Source of the DNA: Chitinophaga alhagiae
Lineage (GTDB): Bacteria > Bacteroidota > Bacteroidia > Chitinophagales > Chitinophagaceae
Reading direction: 5' to 3'
NCBI RefSeq assembly: GCF_003568665.1
Contig: NZ_QXMH01000001.1
Location: forward strand, 806,001-870,000
Length of the DNA: 64,000 bases
Part shown: in pieces, positions 8,943 to 17,347 of the stretch
Numbering within the stretch: position 1 is the first letter of the stretch
Layout: every line of letters starts with the position of its first letter
Notes under the pieces: model-generated
Seen by the model: only the letters and a program-made list of their open reading frames with translations
Told to the model about the DNA's origin: nothing
Databases searched by the model: none
Made by a program: the position numbers and the translations under genes

Positions 8943-10220
8943 CTATTTCCAGAACTCATTGCCGTTCAGTTGTAACAATGCCAGGCTCGAAACAGACAAC
9001 TGGTATTGGTATTGTATTTTTGACAGCTGTGCTTCCAGCATGGAGGTTTGCGCATTCTGCAGATCAAGGTAGGTGATCACACCGTTCCTGTAACGGCTCT
9101 GCGCCAGCTCCAGCGCGCGTTGCGCCTGCTGCAGCAATACCTCCGCGGTTTGCAGCCGCTCCTTGTTGGCGGCAATGTCTGATTGCTGCTGTAACACTTC
9201 TTTCCGTATATTATCTTTTATGCTCTTTGTGTTCCATTTGGCCACTTCCACTTCAGTGGCAGCCATATGTTCCTGCGTGCGCAGCTTTTTACCGTGGAAA
9301 ATAGGTACGGAAAGGCTTACGCCCGCGGCGTAATTGAATTTTGGTGTGTTGACGTCTGGCAGATAGGCGTTCTTGAAACCCGTACCTGCGTCCAGGAACA
9401 GGGAGGGTTTGTATTGTGATTTTGCGGCCAGCAGGCCTGTTTCCGCCACTTTTTCCTGCTCCAGCGACGATTTTACGGTAGCGTTGCTGTTATAATCATC
9501 CGCTGCCTGCACGGCCGGCGCGGGCCATTCAAACAACGTGCTGATGGAATCCGCCAGCGGTTCGCCGGTGAGGTACTCCAGGTTAGCCAACTGTTTTTGC
9601 AGGGAGTTTTCATAATCCACCTTGCGGTTGCGGTAGGTTTCCAGCTTCACGCGCGTGTTGAGCAGGTCAAGGTCAATAGCATCGCCATGCTTCAGCTTGT
9701 TTTCCACCATATGCTCTGTTTCCTCCAGCAGGTGAATGTTGGCATTCTGCACGGCTATGTTGTTGTGCAGGAAGGCGATGCCCAGGTACACATTGGCCAC
9801 CTGGTAGGCCAGCTGCTCTTTCAGCTCGGCCGTTTGCAGGTTGAGCAGGCTGGCCTGCGCTTCATTTTGCCTGATATGGCTGCCTGACTTGCCAAAGTCC
9901 AGCAGCAATTGCCGCGCTTCCACGCCGGCGTTTATATTTTCCGAGGGCACGGGCTGGAAAACGAAGTCGCTGCCGGGCAGTTGCACCTTGGGCACAGGGT
10001 ATACGTGGTTGTAGGAGGCAACGCCGTTGATCTCCGGCAGCCGGCCGGCTTTGGCCAGTTGCGTCTGGTCTGCCGCAATGCGTTGCTGTGTTTCCATCGC
10101 TTTTATTTTCGCAAAATGATCGAAAGTATGCTGCACCATGCCTTTAAGGTTGTCCGGCACCTGCTGGGCAGAAGCCCCCAGGGCGGAAATGGTGCATATC
10201 ATGAACAATATCTTTTTCAT
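8943..10220 (-). CDS. TolC-family outer membrane efflux protein
   Basis: A 425-residue protein with a signal peptide (FMICTISALGASA) and the tandem outer membrane efflux protein repeats: long helices rich in Gln, Ala and Leu (DQTQLAKAGRLPEINGVASYNHVYP near residue 55 and its second copy AKSQYKPSLFLDAGTGFKN near residue 255). It forms the trimeric exit duct for the EmrA-EmrB-type pump encoded immediately upstream; the start is 18 bp after the transporter stop. Function follows from family and operon position. Confidence 0.9.
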   Translation of the reverse strand: MKKILFMICTISALGASAQQVPDNLKGMVQHTFDHFAKIKAMETQQRIAADQTQLAKAGRLPEINGVASYNHVYPVPKVQLPGSDFVFQPVPSENINAGVEARQLLLDFGKSGSHIRQNEAQASLLNLQTAELKEQLAYQVANVYLGIAFLHNNIAVQNANIHLLEETEHMVENKLKHGDAIDLDLLNTRVKLETYRNRKVDYENSLQKQLANLEYLTGEPLADSISTLFEWPAPAVQAADDYNSNATVKSSLEQEKVAETGLLAAKSQYKPSLFLDAGTGFKNAYLPDVNTPKFNYAAGVSLSVPIFHGKKLRTQEHMAATEVEVAKWNTKSIKDNIRKEVLQQQSDIAANKERLQTAEVLLQQAQRALELAQSRYRNGVITYLDLQNAQTSMLEAQLSKIQYQYQLSVSSLALLQLNGNEFWK

Positions 10221-10238
10221 CTGTTGTAATGTGTTTTA

Positions 10239-11819
10239 TTAGTGCGCATGCTCTGCCGCTTCTTTCATGGCGGCTGCGCTGAGATTACGTTTTTTGACGA
10301 ATAACATTAAAGGCAGCACGCATACGAAAAAGATGCCCACAATGCGGAAAGCATCCAGGTACGTCAGCACGTATGCCTGTTTGGTGACCAGCCCATCCAG
10401 CATGCTTAGGCCTGCCTGGTGCGCCTGCAAAGGGTTAATGCCCCTGGCCGTTAATGCGCCGGCCGTCTGGTTGATCCGGTCTATGGCCTGCGGACTGTCT
10501 GCCGTTACATAGTTCAATAACTGTGTGCGGTGCAACGCGTATTGCCGTGCCACATAAGTGTTCATAAAAGCAATACCAAATGAGCCGCCCAGTTGCCGCA
10601 ACATATTATTGATAGCAATACCCTGCGGCATTTCCCGCGGTGACAGGCCTGATACAGCCTGGTTGGTGAGCGGTACGCTCAGCATGGCCGAGCCTACACC
10701 ACGCAGCAGCAGGGGCGTAAAGAAAAAGAGCACGCCCGCTTCCGGGCTGGCGCCAGACATCCAGAAACAGAAAATGGCAAACGTGAGAAAACCCGCTGTG
10801 ATCAGGTATTTGGGCGGCACGCCGCGTTGTATGGCCTTTCCCACCAGGGGCATCATCACCGCCGCCATAATAGCCCCGGGAAATAAAGACTCACCGGTGA
10901 GCGTGGGCGTAAAGCCCATGATGCGCTGCATCCAAACCGGGTATACGAACATGGAACAATAAATGCCCATGCCCATAATAAAGGTGAGCAAGGTGGTAAT
11001 AGCCAGGGTACGGTTCTTCAGCACATGCAGGTTAACCGCCGGCGCCTCCGTACGAAGCTCCCACCAGATAAACAGGATAAAGGCCAGCACAGCGGCAATT
11101 GCAAGCACTACAATATGTTGGGCAGCAAACCAGTCTTCAGACTGCCCCTTTTCCAGTATGTACTGCAGGCTGCCCACCCAGATGATCAGCAGCAGAATGC
11201 CTACGTAATCTATCTTGATGGCCTTGCGGTTGATGTTGTATTCATTGGGCAGCTTGTCGATGTAGCTAAACACCAGGAACGCCGCAATAATACCCACCGG
11301 CACGTTGATGTCAAAGATGAGCGACCAGTGGTAGTTATCCACTATCACCCCGCCGAGCGTAGGGCCAATGGTAGGGCCTATGATCACTCCCATCCCGAAA
11401 ATGGCAGAGGCAATTGGTCTTTCAGAGATCTCGAACGTATCAAAAAGAATGGACTGTGAGGTAGATAACAGCGCCCCGCCGCCCACGCCTTGCAGAAAGC
11501 GCCAGGCCACCAGTTCCCAAAGCCCGCCTGCGTTGCCGCACATGTAGGAAGAGAAGGTGAAGATGAGGATGGATGCGAGGTAATAATTTTTTCTTCCGAA
11601 GTACGAAGCCAGGAAGCCCGTCATAGGGATCACGATCACGTTGGCTATCGCATAGGCGGTAATGACCCAGGAAGCGTCTTCAATGGTTGCGCCCAGGTTG
11701 CCGCTGATCTGCGACAATGCCACGTTCACAATAGTGGTGTCTATCAGCTCCAGCATAGTAGCCGAAATGACCGTGGCCACTATGATCCACTTGGCAAATC
11801 CTTTCGGTTTGGGAGACAT
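10239..11819 (-). CDS. MFS drug exporter, DHA2/EmrB type
   Basis: A 526-residue inner-membrane protein with about 14 predicted helices, the length and topology of the 14-TM DHA2 drug:H+ antiporters. Family signals are MLELIDTTIVNVALSQISG in helix 1, GFLASYFGRKNYY (motif A), WRFLQGVGGGALL and GMGVIIGPTIGPTLGGVIVD (motif C). Its ATG is 4 bp after the stop of the EmrA-like gene. Together with EmrA and TolC it would export lipophilic drugs or fatty-acid-like toxins across both membranes; the actual substrate is unknown. Confidence 0.93.
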   Translation of the reverse strand: MSPKPKGFAKWIIVATVISATMLELIDTTIVNVALSQISGNLGATIEDASWVITAYAIANVIVIPMTGFLASYFGRKNYYLASILIFTFSSYMCGNAGGLWELVAWRFLQGVGGGALLSTSQSILFDTFEISERPIASAIFGMGVIIGPTIGPTLGGVIVDNYHWSLIFDINVPVGIIAAFLVFSYIDKLPNEYNINRKAIKIDYVGILLLIIWVGSLQYILEKGQSEDWFAAQHIVVLAIAAVLAFILFIWWELRTEAPAVNLHVLKNRTLAITTLLTFIMGMGIYCSMFVYPVWMQRIMGFTPTLTGESLFPGAIMAAVMMPLVGKAIQRGVPPKYLITAGFLTFAIFCFWMSGASPEAGVLFFFTPLLLRGVGSAMLSVPLTNQAVSGLSPREMPQGIAINNMLRQLGGSFGIAFMNTYVARQYALHRTQLLNYVTADSPQAIDRINQTAGALTARGINPLQAHQAGLSMLDGLVTKQAYVLTYLDAFRIVGIFFVCVLPLMLFVKKRNLSAAAMKEAAEHAH

Positions 11820-11823
11820 ATGG

Positions 11824-12873
11824 CTAGTATTTTAAGGCCACTTCCACGCTCAGGCCTGCACGGAGCTTGTCGAGGTATTGGTCTGCGTTATCGATAGAAA
11901 TTTTAACCGGTACCCGCTGCACGATCTTCACAAAATTGCCGGTAGCATTGTCTGGCGGCAGCAGGGAAAATTTGGCGCCGGTAGCTTTTGAGATAGCGGT
12001 AACGTGGCCTGTCAGCTTCAGATCACTGAAACCATCCACTTCAATTTCAGCTTCCTGGCCCTGGTGAATGTGCGCCAGCTGCGTTTCCTTGAAGTTAGCC
12101 ACAATGTAAAAACCGTTTTCGTCCACAATGGTGAAAAGGCTCTGGCCGGCCTGTACAAACTGGCCCGGTTCAACATTCTTTTTGCCGATGCGGCCGGAAA
12201 TGTTGGCGGTGATGCTGGTGTAACCCAGCTTGAGCTTCATTTGCTCTACCGCGGCCTGTTTGCTGGCCACCAGCGCTTCCGCCTGCGCTACCTTGGCCGA
12301 GGCCACCTGTACGCCGGAGCGGGCCAGGGTAATATTGTCCTGCGCTGCCTGGTATTGTTTTTCACTGGTGAGGCTGGCGGCCTTGGTATCATCCAGCTGG
12401 CGGTTGGTGATGGCCTGATCGTTAAACAGGTTCTGGTCCCGGCTGAGGTCTGCCGCCGTTTTGTTTTTGTGTACCAGTGCTACCTGCGCGTTGGCATTGG
12501 CTACGTCAATACCCGCCCGCGCATTGCCCTGGTTGGCCCTGGCCGTTTGCAGGTCCGCCACGGCCTGCCGGTAGTCAGCTTCGGCCTGCTGCAGCGCAAT
12601 CCGGTATTCTTCATCGTCAATGGCCAGCAAAGTGTCTTTTTGTTTTACCGTGCCGTAATCCTGCACGTAAAGATCTTTTACGTAGCCAGACACACGGGCA
12701 ATTACCGGGGCGGCGTGGCCCTCCACCTGCGCGTTGTCTGTAGTTTCATGATGGCGGGCATACAACCACTGGCGAACACCAAAGATGGCGGCCACTATGA
12801 GGATACCGATGAAAATAAGCCGCACGACTAATTTGCCCTTACGCGGGCCTGGATTGGAATTTGCAGTTTCCAT
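11824..12873 (-). CDS. HlyD/EmrA-family membrane fusion protein
   Basis: The ATG at 12873 gives about 349 residues beginning METANSNPGP; reading from further upstream would put codons into the operator. One N-terminal membrane helix (residues 18-36, LIFIGILIVAAIFGV) is followed by the biotinyl-lipoyl half motif (TTDNAQVEGHAAPVIARVSG), a long coiled coil of Ala- and Gln-rich heptads (residues about 75-190), the second lipoyl half (SGRIGKKNVEPGQFVQAG) and a beta-barrel. It links the EmrB-like transporter to TolC. It is first in the emrA-emrB-tolC operon, and its promoter overlaps the MarR operator. Confidence 0.93.
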   Translation of the reverse strand: METANSNPGPRKGKLVVRLIFIGILIVAAIFGVRQWLYARHHETTDNAQVEGHAAPVIARVSGYVKDLYVQDYGTVKQKDTLLAIDDEEYRIALQQAEADYRQAVADLQTARANQGNARAGIDVANANAQVALVHKNKTAADLSRDQNLFNDQAITNRQLDDTKAASLTSEKQYQAAQDNITLARSGVQVASAKVAQAEALVASKQAAVEQMKLKLGYTSITANISGRIGKKNVEPGQFVQAGQSLFTIVDENGFYIVANFKETQLAHIHQGQEAEIEVDGFSDLKLTGHVTAISKATGAKFSLLPPDNATGNFVKIVQRVPVKISIDNADQYLDKLRAGLSVEVALKY

Positions 12874-12910
12874 TGTAGTATGTGTTTTGTAGTATTGTAT
12901 TTGATGGACG

Positions 12911-12918
12911 CAAAGGTA
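12911..12918 (-). promoter_or_regulatory. -7 element of the efflux operon promoter
   Basis: Read on the minus strand this is TACCTTTG, an exact TAnnTTTG match, 38 bp upstream of the emrA-like ATG. TTG triplets 21 and 25 bp upstream on the same strand (12942-12940 and 12946-12944) lie inside the palindromic operator. Confidence 0.55.
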
Positions 12919-12935
12919 AACCAAGATTACTAAAT

Positions 12936-12954
12936 TAGACAATCAAGTTGACTA
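12936..12954. promoter_or_regulatory. Palindromic MarR operator candidate
   Basis: The sequence has the form TAGnCAAnnnnnTTGnCTA, with both six-base half-site sets matching exactly. The 19-bp length and spacing are typical of MarR operators. It overlaps the -33 TTG of the marR promoter and the -33 region of the divergent efflux promoter, so one bound dimer could repress both. Confidence 0.65.
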
Positions 12955-12976
12955 TTTAGGGAAATTATTATCTTTG
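12948..12976 (+). promoter_or_regulatory. marR promoter
   Basis: TTG at 12948-12950 and TATCTTTG at 12969-12976, an exact TAnnTTTG match, are separated by 18 bp. The TTG is one arm of the palindromic operator. Confidence 0.7.
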
Positions 12977-13006
12977 TATGACAATTCAGCCACAAACAAC
13001 TGTTAT

Positions 13007-13492
13007 ATGACCACATCAACCTTAGACCAACAACTGGCGGAAATAGTGGCGAACCGGCCGCGTTTACTGATACGGCTGCTCAGCATCGTGAAGAAAGATT
13101 TTGATGCCAGGCTTACGGAGAAACTGCAGCAAGCCGGTTATAAAGATTTCAAGATCGGCGATATGGTGCTCATTGTAAATATTTCACAAGAGGGCACCAT
13201 TAATAACGAACTAGCCAAAAAAGCGCGTATTACGAAGCAGGCCATGAGCAAGGTGGTGAAAAACCTGGAGGCTACCGGCTATATTTATACCCGCAAGCAT
13301 GAAACAGACAACAGGGCCACAGTGATCTTTTTGAGCGACAAGGGCAAACAGCTCGTGATAGATACCAACAAGGTGGTACACGAGGTACAGCAATATTATA
13401 CAAGCATCATAGGAGAATCTGACGCAGCGGTGTTGCGGGATATTTTATACAGGCTGGTGCAGGTAATTTTTCCTTCGTCTGCAGAAAAATAG
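13007..13492 (+). CDS. MarR-family transcriptional regulator
   Basis: About 161 residues from the ATG at 13007; a TTG at 12974 would place the start on the -7 element, so the ATG is preferred. The winged helix is visible as NELAKKARITKQAMSKVVKNLEATGYIYTRKHETDNRATVIFLSDKGKQL (residues about 67-116 in pieces: recognition helix ITKQAMSKVVKNLE, wing TDNRATVIFLS). MarR proteins are dimeric repressors released by small aromatic or oxidising ligands. The gene is divergent from emrA-emrB-tolC with a shared operator, so it very likely controls that pump and itself. Confidence 0.92.
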   Translation: MTTSTLDQQLAEIVANRPRLLIRLLSIVKKDFDARLTEKLQQAGYKDFKIGDMVLIVNISQEGTINNELAKKARITKQAMSKVVKNLEATGYIYTRKHETDNRATVIFLSDKGKQLVIDTNKVVHEVQQYYTSIIGESDAAVLRDILYRLVQVIFPSSAEK

Positions 13493-13500
13493 GAATTGAC

Positions 13501-14187
13501 ATGGACATTCATGATCTGGAACTGATAGACCGCTACCTTTCCGGTGACATGAGCCTGGCTGCGCGCCAGGCTTTTGAAGACAGGCTGCGGATGGAACCGG
13601 GCCTGCAGGAAGAGCTGCGGCGGCGGACAGACTCACCATCCACCGTACCCGTTCCCGCGCAGGATGGTGACGGGGCCATGTTCAGGGCCCGTTCAGGTGT
13701 GGTAAAACTGCAACGGTTCTCCATTGCAGTAGTGTCTCTCGCCATCATTGCCGCGCTGCTGCTATTCCTCGGCCCGTGGAAGCGTGATCTTTCCATGCAG
13801 TATGCGTCTGAGGCCATGATGACGCCGGTAGAACGGGGAGAGGAGCCAGACAGCATCATGGAACAGGCAGCCCTGCAGTTCAACCACCGCCACTACCCCG
13901 CTGCCATCAGCTCGCTGAACGCAGCGCTGGAGCAACGGCCTCATGATCCGTATGCGCGGCTGTACAGAGGCCTGTCTTATCTTGAAAGTAATCAGCCCGC
14001 CCTTTCCCGGCCAGACCTTGAGATCATCTACAATGGCCCCTCTGACTTTAAATATGACGGCGCTTTTTACACGGCGCTGAGTTACCTGAAGCAAAGGAAC
14101 CGGAAAACCTGCCGTGAATGGCTGTTGAAAATCCCGGAGGGCGCTGACAACTACCGGCGGGCGCAGCAGCTGCTGAAGGAGTTATAA
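13501..14187 (+). CDS. Membrane protein with anti-sigma-like N-terminus and TPR-like tail
   Basis: A 228-residue protein 8 bp downstream of marR. The N-terminus (DLELIDRYLSGDMSLAARQAF, residues 5-25) resembles the helical head found at the start of many anti-sigma and zinc-free anti-sigma-like proteins. One membrane helix follows at residues 73-93. The part beyond, probably periplasmic, holds two TPR-like helical pairs (ALQFNHRHYPAAISSLNAAL, PYARLYRGLSYLESN). No enzyme motif is present. Co-transcription with marR suggests a link to envelope stress or efflux control, but this is inference from position only. Confidence 0.7.
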   Translation: MDIHDLELIDRYLSGDMSLAARQAFEDRLRMEPGLQEELRRRTDSPSTVPVPAQDGDGAMFRARSGVVKLQRFSIAVVSLAIIAALLLFLGPWKRDLSMQYASEAMMTPVERGEEPDSIMEQAALQFNHRHYPAAISSLNAALEQRPHDPYARLYRGLSYLESNQPALSRPDLEIIYNGPSDFKYDGAFYTALSYLKQRNRKTCREWLLKIPEGADNYRRAQQLLKEL

Positions 14188-14216
14188 AAAAAGATGCCGG
14201 CTCAGACGAGACCGGC
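14186..14216 (-). terminator. Terminator of the fucosidase-lyase operon
   Basis: A GCCGG/CCGGC stem with an 11-nt loop is followed on the minus strand by a run of seven T. It lies 60 bp after the lyase stop codon and only weakly terminates plus-strand transcripts. Confidence 0.65.
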
Positions 14217-14276
14217 GTTATCATATTCCACGTCTACAGTAAAATCTTTAGTACGTTTATGATTATCTTTTTGCGT

Positions 14277-15449
14277 TTATAATTTCACCATCCATATTTC
14301 AGGATTGCGTACCGGCAGGTTGCGCAGCACTTCTTCCACCTGCGGGTCATGTTCCAGCCGCTGCCACAGGGTAAAATAATCTTTGTTATTGTAAGCCGCC
14401 GCTCCAAAAAGGAGGAAGGGGTGTGCCACCGGCCATTCTTCCCAATACATCACGTCTTTGGCAAAAGGCCAGGTGTTTTTGTCTTTCACATACGGGTACA
14501 TATACGCAATGCCTTTGGATATTGATTTTCCTGCTGTTTCGGTGTACGTCCACAGATCATTGCCGGGGCTGCTGAGTATCTGGCAAACGGTGGCCATTGC
14601 GTCCAGGTTAAATAACGCGTACCCGTAAGGTTTTGTTCGGCGCAGTTCCAGCGGAAAGCTGCCATTGTCTGCCATTTGCCGGGGCAGCAGCACTTCCTTG
14701 TACCGTTCTGTACAGAAGTTGAGCCAGCGGGTATTGTTCAGGAACTTTGCAAAAGCGGCCACCTGCATCACCCAGCAGGTGCCGTGGTTATTGGCGGCAT
14801 TCATTTCGTCAATGCCGTATTTGTGCTCCGTCATCCATTTCAGATAGGCGGCAAACCATTCTTTAACGGCTGCAAGGTCTGCGGCCGGAATGGCGCCGGC
14901 TTTTTCCATGATGCGCAGCGCCTGCGCCACTTCGAGGAAATGCACCGTATCTATGATGCCAATACCGCGGCCGGTTACCCTGCCCTTGATGGCTTGCGCA
15001 TACAGCAAATGCGGGGTCATACGGGTGGCAGGCGTTACGAACCAGGCGCGTATATGCGTCAGCGCATGAGCCAGGTACTTCTTATCCCCGGTGGCTACAT
15101 AGGCCGCCGCCAACGCGCCGGCCACCCTGCTGAAGCGCACCATGGCCTGGCGGTGCGCCACAAAGTTGCCGGGATTGGTTTGCCCGTCTTTCTGGATATA
15201 CGGGCTGTCTGGATGCGCCGGGTTGGGCCACCAGTAATCCCCTTCAGAATAAAAGTCATGCAGGCCGCCGGCGCTGCGCTCGCAGCGGGATGCCGTAACG
15301 GTTACAGGCTGTTGCTGCATGGCCCACTCCGCTTTGGCCATAATATCCGCCCGCCGCACTATCACCGCCTCTTTCAGCCAGTCTGTGCCACCGGCGTGCG
15401 CCAGTTGCGCCAGTAATACACCTATAATGATCAACAGCCGTTGTTTCAT
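14277..15449 (-). CDS. Polysaccharide lyase, alginate lyase superfamily (PL38-like)
   Basis: A 390-residue secreted protein (signal peptide residues 1-19) with the (alpha/alpha) toroid of the alginate-lyase Pfam family. Visible signatures are HDFYSEGDYWWPNPAHP (residues about 63-79), NPGNFVAHRQAMVRFSR, GRGIGIIDTVHF, and AANNHGTCWVMQ, where the Asn-His pair is the usual catalytic site. Characterised relatives in PL38 and related families cleave alginate or beta-1,4-glucuronan by beta elimination; I cannot choose between these. It is last in the GH95-GH29-lyase operon, 14 bp after the GH29 stop, which points to a fucosylated, uronic-acid-containing glycan. Confidence 0.85.
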   Translation of the reverse strand: MKQRLLIIIGVLLAQLAHAGGTDWLKEAVIVRRADIMAKAEWAMQQQPVTVTASRCERSAGGLHDFYSEGDYWWPNPAHPDSPYIQKDGQTNPGNFVAHRQAMVRFSRVAGALAAAYVATGDKKYLAHALTHIRAWFVTPATRMTPHLLYAQAIKGRVTGRGIGIIDTVHFLEVAQALRIMEKAGAIPAADLAAVKEWFAAYLKWMTEHKYGIDEMNAANNHGTCWVMQVAAFAKFLNNTRWLNFCTERYKEVLLPRQMADNGSFPLELRRTKPYGYALFNLDAMATVCQILSSPGNDLWTYTETAGKSISKGIAYMYPYVKDKNTWPFAKDVMYWEEWPVAHPFLLFGAAAYNNKDYFTLWQRLEHDPQVEEVLRNLPVRNPEIWMVKL

Positions 15450-15463
15450 GTTCTTTTCACTTT

Positions 15464-17347
15464 TTATTGCCGGCCCGCCGGCGTTAGGGTGATCTCAAAT
15501 AATTTCATCAGTTCTTTCCCCGTGATGCGCACCGGCGCTATCTGCAAAACATGGTTACCCGGCGCAAGGGATATATCTTCCAGTTCCTGCTCTACTATAC
15601 TTTCGCCCTTTGCCGCCGGCTTCACCACATACTCCCCGCCCTTACCATCCGCCAGCACCCGGTAAACGCCTTCCGTTCCAGCATCCGCGGCATATTTGAT
15701 CTTCACTTTATACCGCACGGCCTCCGTTGTACTTACCTGCCAGCGCAGCGCCTGTGTTGGGCTGCTCCAGCGGTGCACGTAGTATTTAGCCGCCTTCCCG
15801 TCTCCATAGGCCCAGCCTTTCCCCTGCTGCTCAGCGTCAAAAGCAAGCAGCGTGTTAGCCTGGCCGCTGGTAGCCAGCAGGCGCGGCATCACAGGTTCTT
15901 CCCCACCAGTGGTAGTTATTTTCACTACGCTGTTGTAAGGGTCTGGCGCAACAGCGGGCACTACTATTTCCCATCGGGCGGGCGCTATTTTTTTCACCTG
16001 CAATAGTTCTCTGTTGCCCAGCAGGGCCGCGTTCTTTATTTCGCTGATGCCGTTCACCACCAGCCTGCCATTGGCTGGCCAGTGAAATACATGCAGGTAT
16101 TCCTGCGCGCCCTTGCGCGTCATAACGCCCCAATACTGCTCATGCCTGTTCAGTGCTGTAGTGCCGTAAATGCTCTCGCCATATTTGCTCATCCATTGCC
16201 CGATGCCGTGTAATATCAGTGTATCTCTGGGGTCAATGAGGCCATTGCCCATGGGCCCGATGTTCATCAGCAGGTTACCGCCTTTGGCGGCGGCTTTGGC
16301 CATGAGCTGGATGAAGAAACCCAACGGCTTGTGGCTGTCATCAAAACGGGAATAGCCGTAAGACTCGTTGGTGGTGGGGATCGCTTCCCAGTCTCCCTCC
16401 ACCGGGTAAAACTCCGTCGGCCTGTCTGCCGTATTCTTATAGTCACCGAAAGACACGGCTGCACTGCGTGCCAGGCGGCCATTCACCACCACACCGGGAT
16501 CTACCTCGCGGATGGCCTGCAGTATGCGGATGTTTTCAGACAACGGTAGTTTATGCGGCGTATCGAACCAGATAATATCCGGATGGTATTTTTTCAGCAG
16601 CTCCCGTATTTGCGGAATGGACTTTTCATTCACGTACTTCACCGCTTTTGGTACCAGTTCCGGGTGATGATCGTACCAGTTGGTGCCGCCAAAAAGGTTT
16701 TTATCACCACCGGGGTTATTGTAATCCCAGTCGTTGCCCGGCGCATCCGGGTGCTCCCAGTCAAAAGCATGGGAATAATAAAACCCGAAGCGGATACCAT
16801 GCCTTTTACAGGCATCAGCCAGCTCCTGCATGGGGTCACGCGGGAATGCGCTGCACGCAATGGTGTAATCCCCAATGGCGGAAGGGTACATGGCCACCCC
16901 GTCGTGATGTTTGGCGGTGATCACCAGGTACTTCATACCGGCCTCTTTGATGAGCTTCACCCATGCTTCCGCATCAAACTCCGTGGGGTTGAAGGTGCGG
17001 ATGAGCTTTTCTTCGTATTCCTTTCTGGAAATTTTTTCCTTGCGCATCAGGTGTTCTGCATAACCGCCCACTTTTTTGCCTTTCCATTCTCCACCCGGCA
17101 CGGAATATACGCCCCAATGGATAAAACACCCGAATTTCGCTTCTCTCCACCAGGTAATGCGGCTGCTGTGGTCTTTCATAGAAACTTTCCACCAGCCGTT
17201 CACCGCGTCTGCTATAGCCGCACTGTCACGCCGGGCGGCCTGCTGCATGAGAATGCCGTCGTCATCTCCCCTGTATTGGGAAAAGCCCTGCATTGACAGC
17301 CCCAGCATTGCCGCGGCCAGCCATCCTGTTTTCGCCCTGCGGTTCAT
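15464..17347 (-). CDS. Alpha-L-fucosidase, GH29, with C-terminal beta-sandwich
   Basis: A 627-residue secreted enzyme (signal peptide to about residue 23) releasing alpha-linked L-fucose with retention. The catalytic barrel has [54 protein letters not shown] and [11 protein letters not shown]; Asp262 in WFD is the expected nucleophile. A C-terminal extension (about residues 490-625, including [17 protein letters not shown]) looks like a carbohydrate-binding beta-sandwich. Its start overlaps the stop of the upstream GH95 gene by 4 bp (ATGA), so the two fucosidases are translationally coupled and probably act on different linkages of the same glycan. Confidence 0.94.
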   Translation of the reverse strand: MNRRAKTGWLAAAMLGLSMQGFSQYRGDDDGILMQQAARRDSAAIADAVNGWWKVSMKDHSSRITWWREAKFGCFIHWGVYSVPGGEWKGKKVGGYAEHLMRKEKISRKEYEEKLIRTFNPTEFDAEAWVKLIKEAGMKYLVITAKHHDGVAMYPSAIGDYTIACSAFPRDPMQELADACKRHGIRFGFYYSHAFDWEHPDAPGNDWDYNNPGGDKNLFGGTNWYDHHPELVPKAVKYVNEKSIPQIRELLKKYHPDIIWFDTPHKLPLSENIRILQAIREVDPGVVVNGRLARSAAVSFGDYKNTADRPTEFYPVEGDWEAIPTTNESYGYSRFDDSHKPLGFFIQLMAKAAAKGGNLLMNIGPMGNGLIDPRDTLILHGIGQWMSKYGESIYGTTALNRHEQYWGVMTRKGAQEYLHVFHWPANGRLVVNGISEIKNAALLGNRELLQVKKIAPARWEIVVPAVAPDPYNSVVKITTTGGEEPVMPRLLATSGQANTLLAFDAEQQGKGWAYGDGKAAKYYVHRWSSPTQALRWQVSTTEAVRYKVKIKYAADAGTEGVYRVLADGKGGEYVVKPAAKGESIVEQELEDISLAPGNHVLQIAPVRITGKELMKLFEITLTPAGRQ

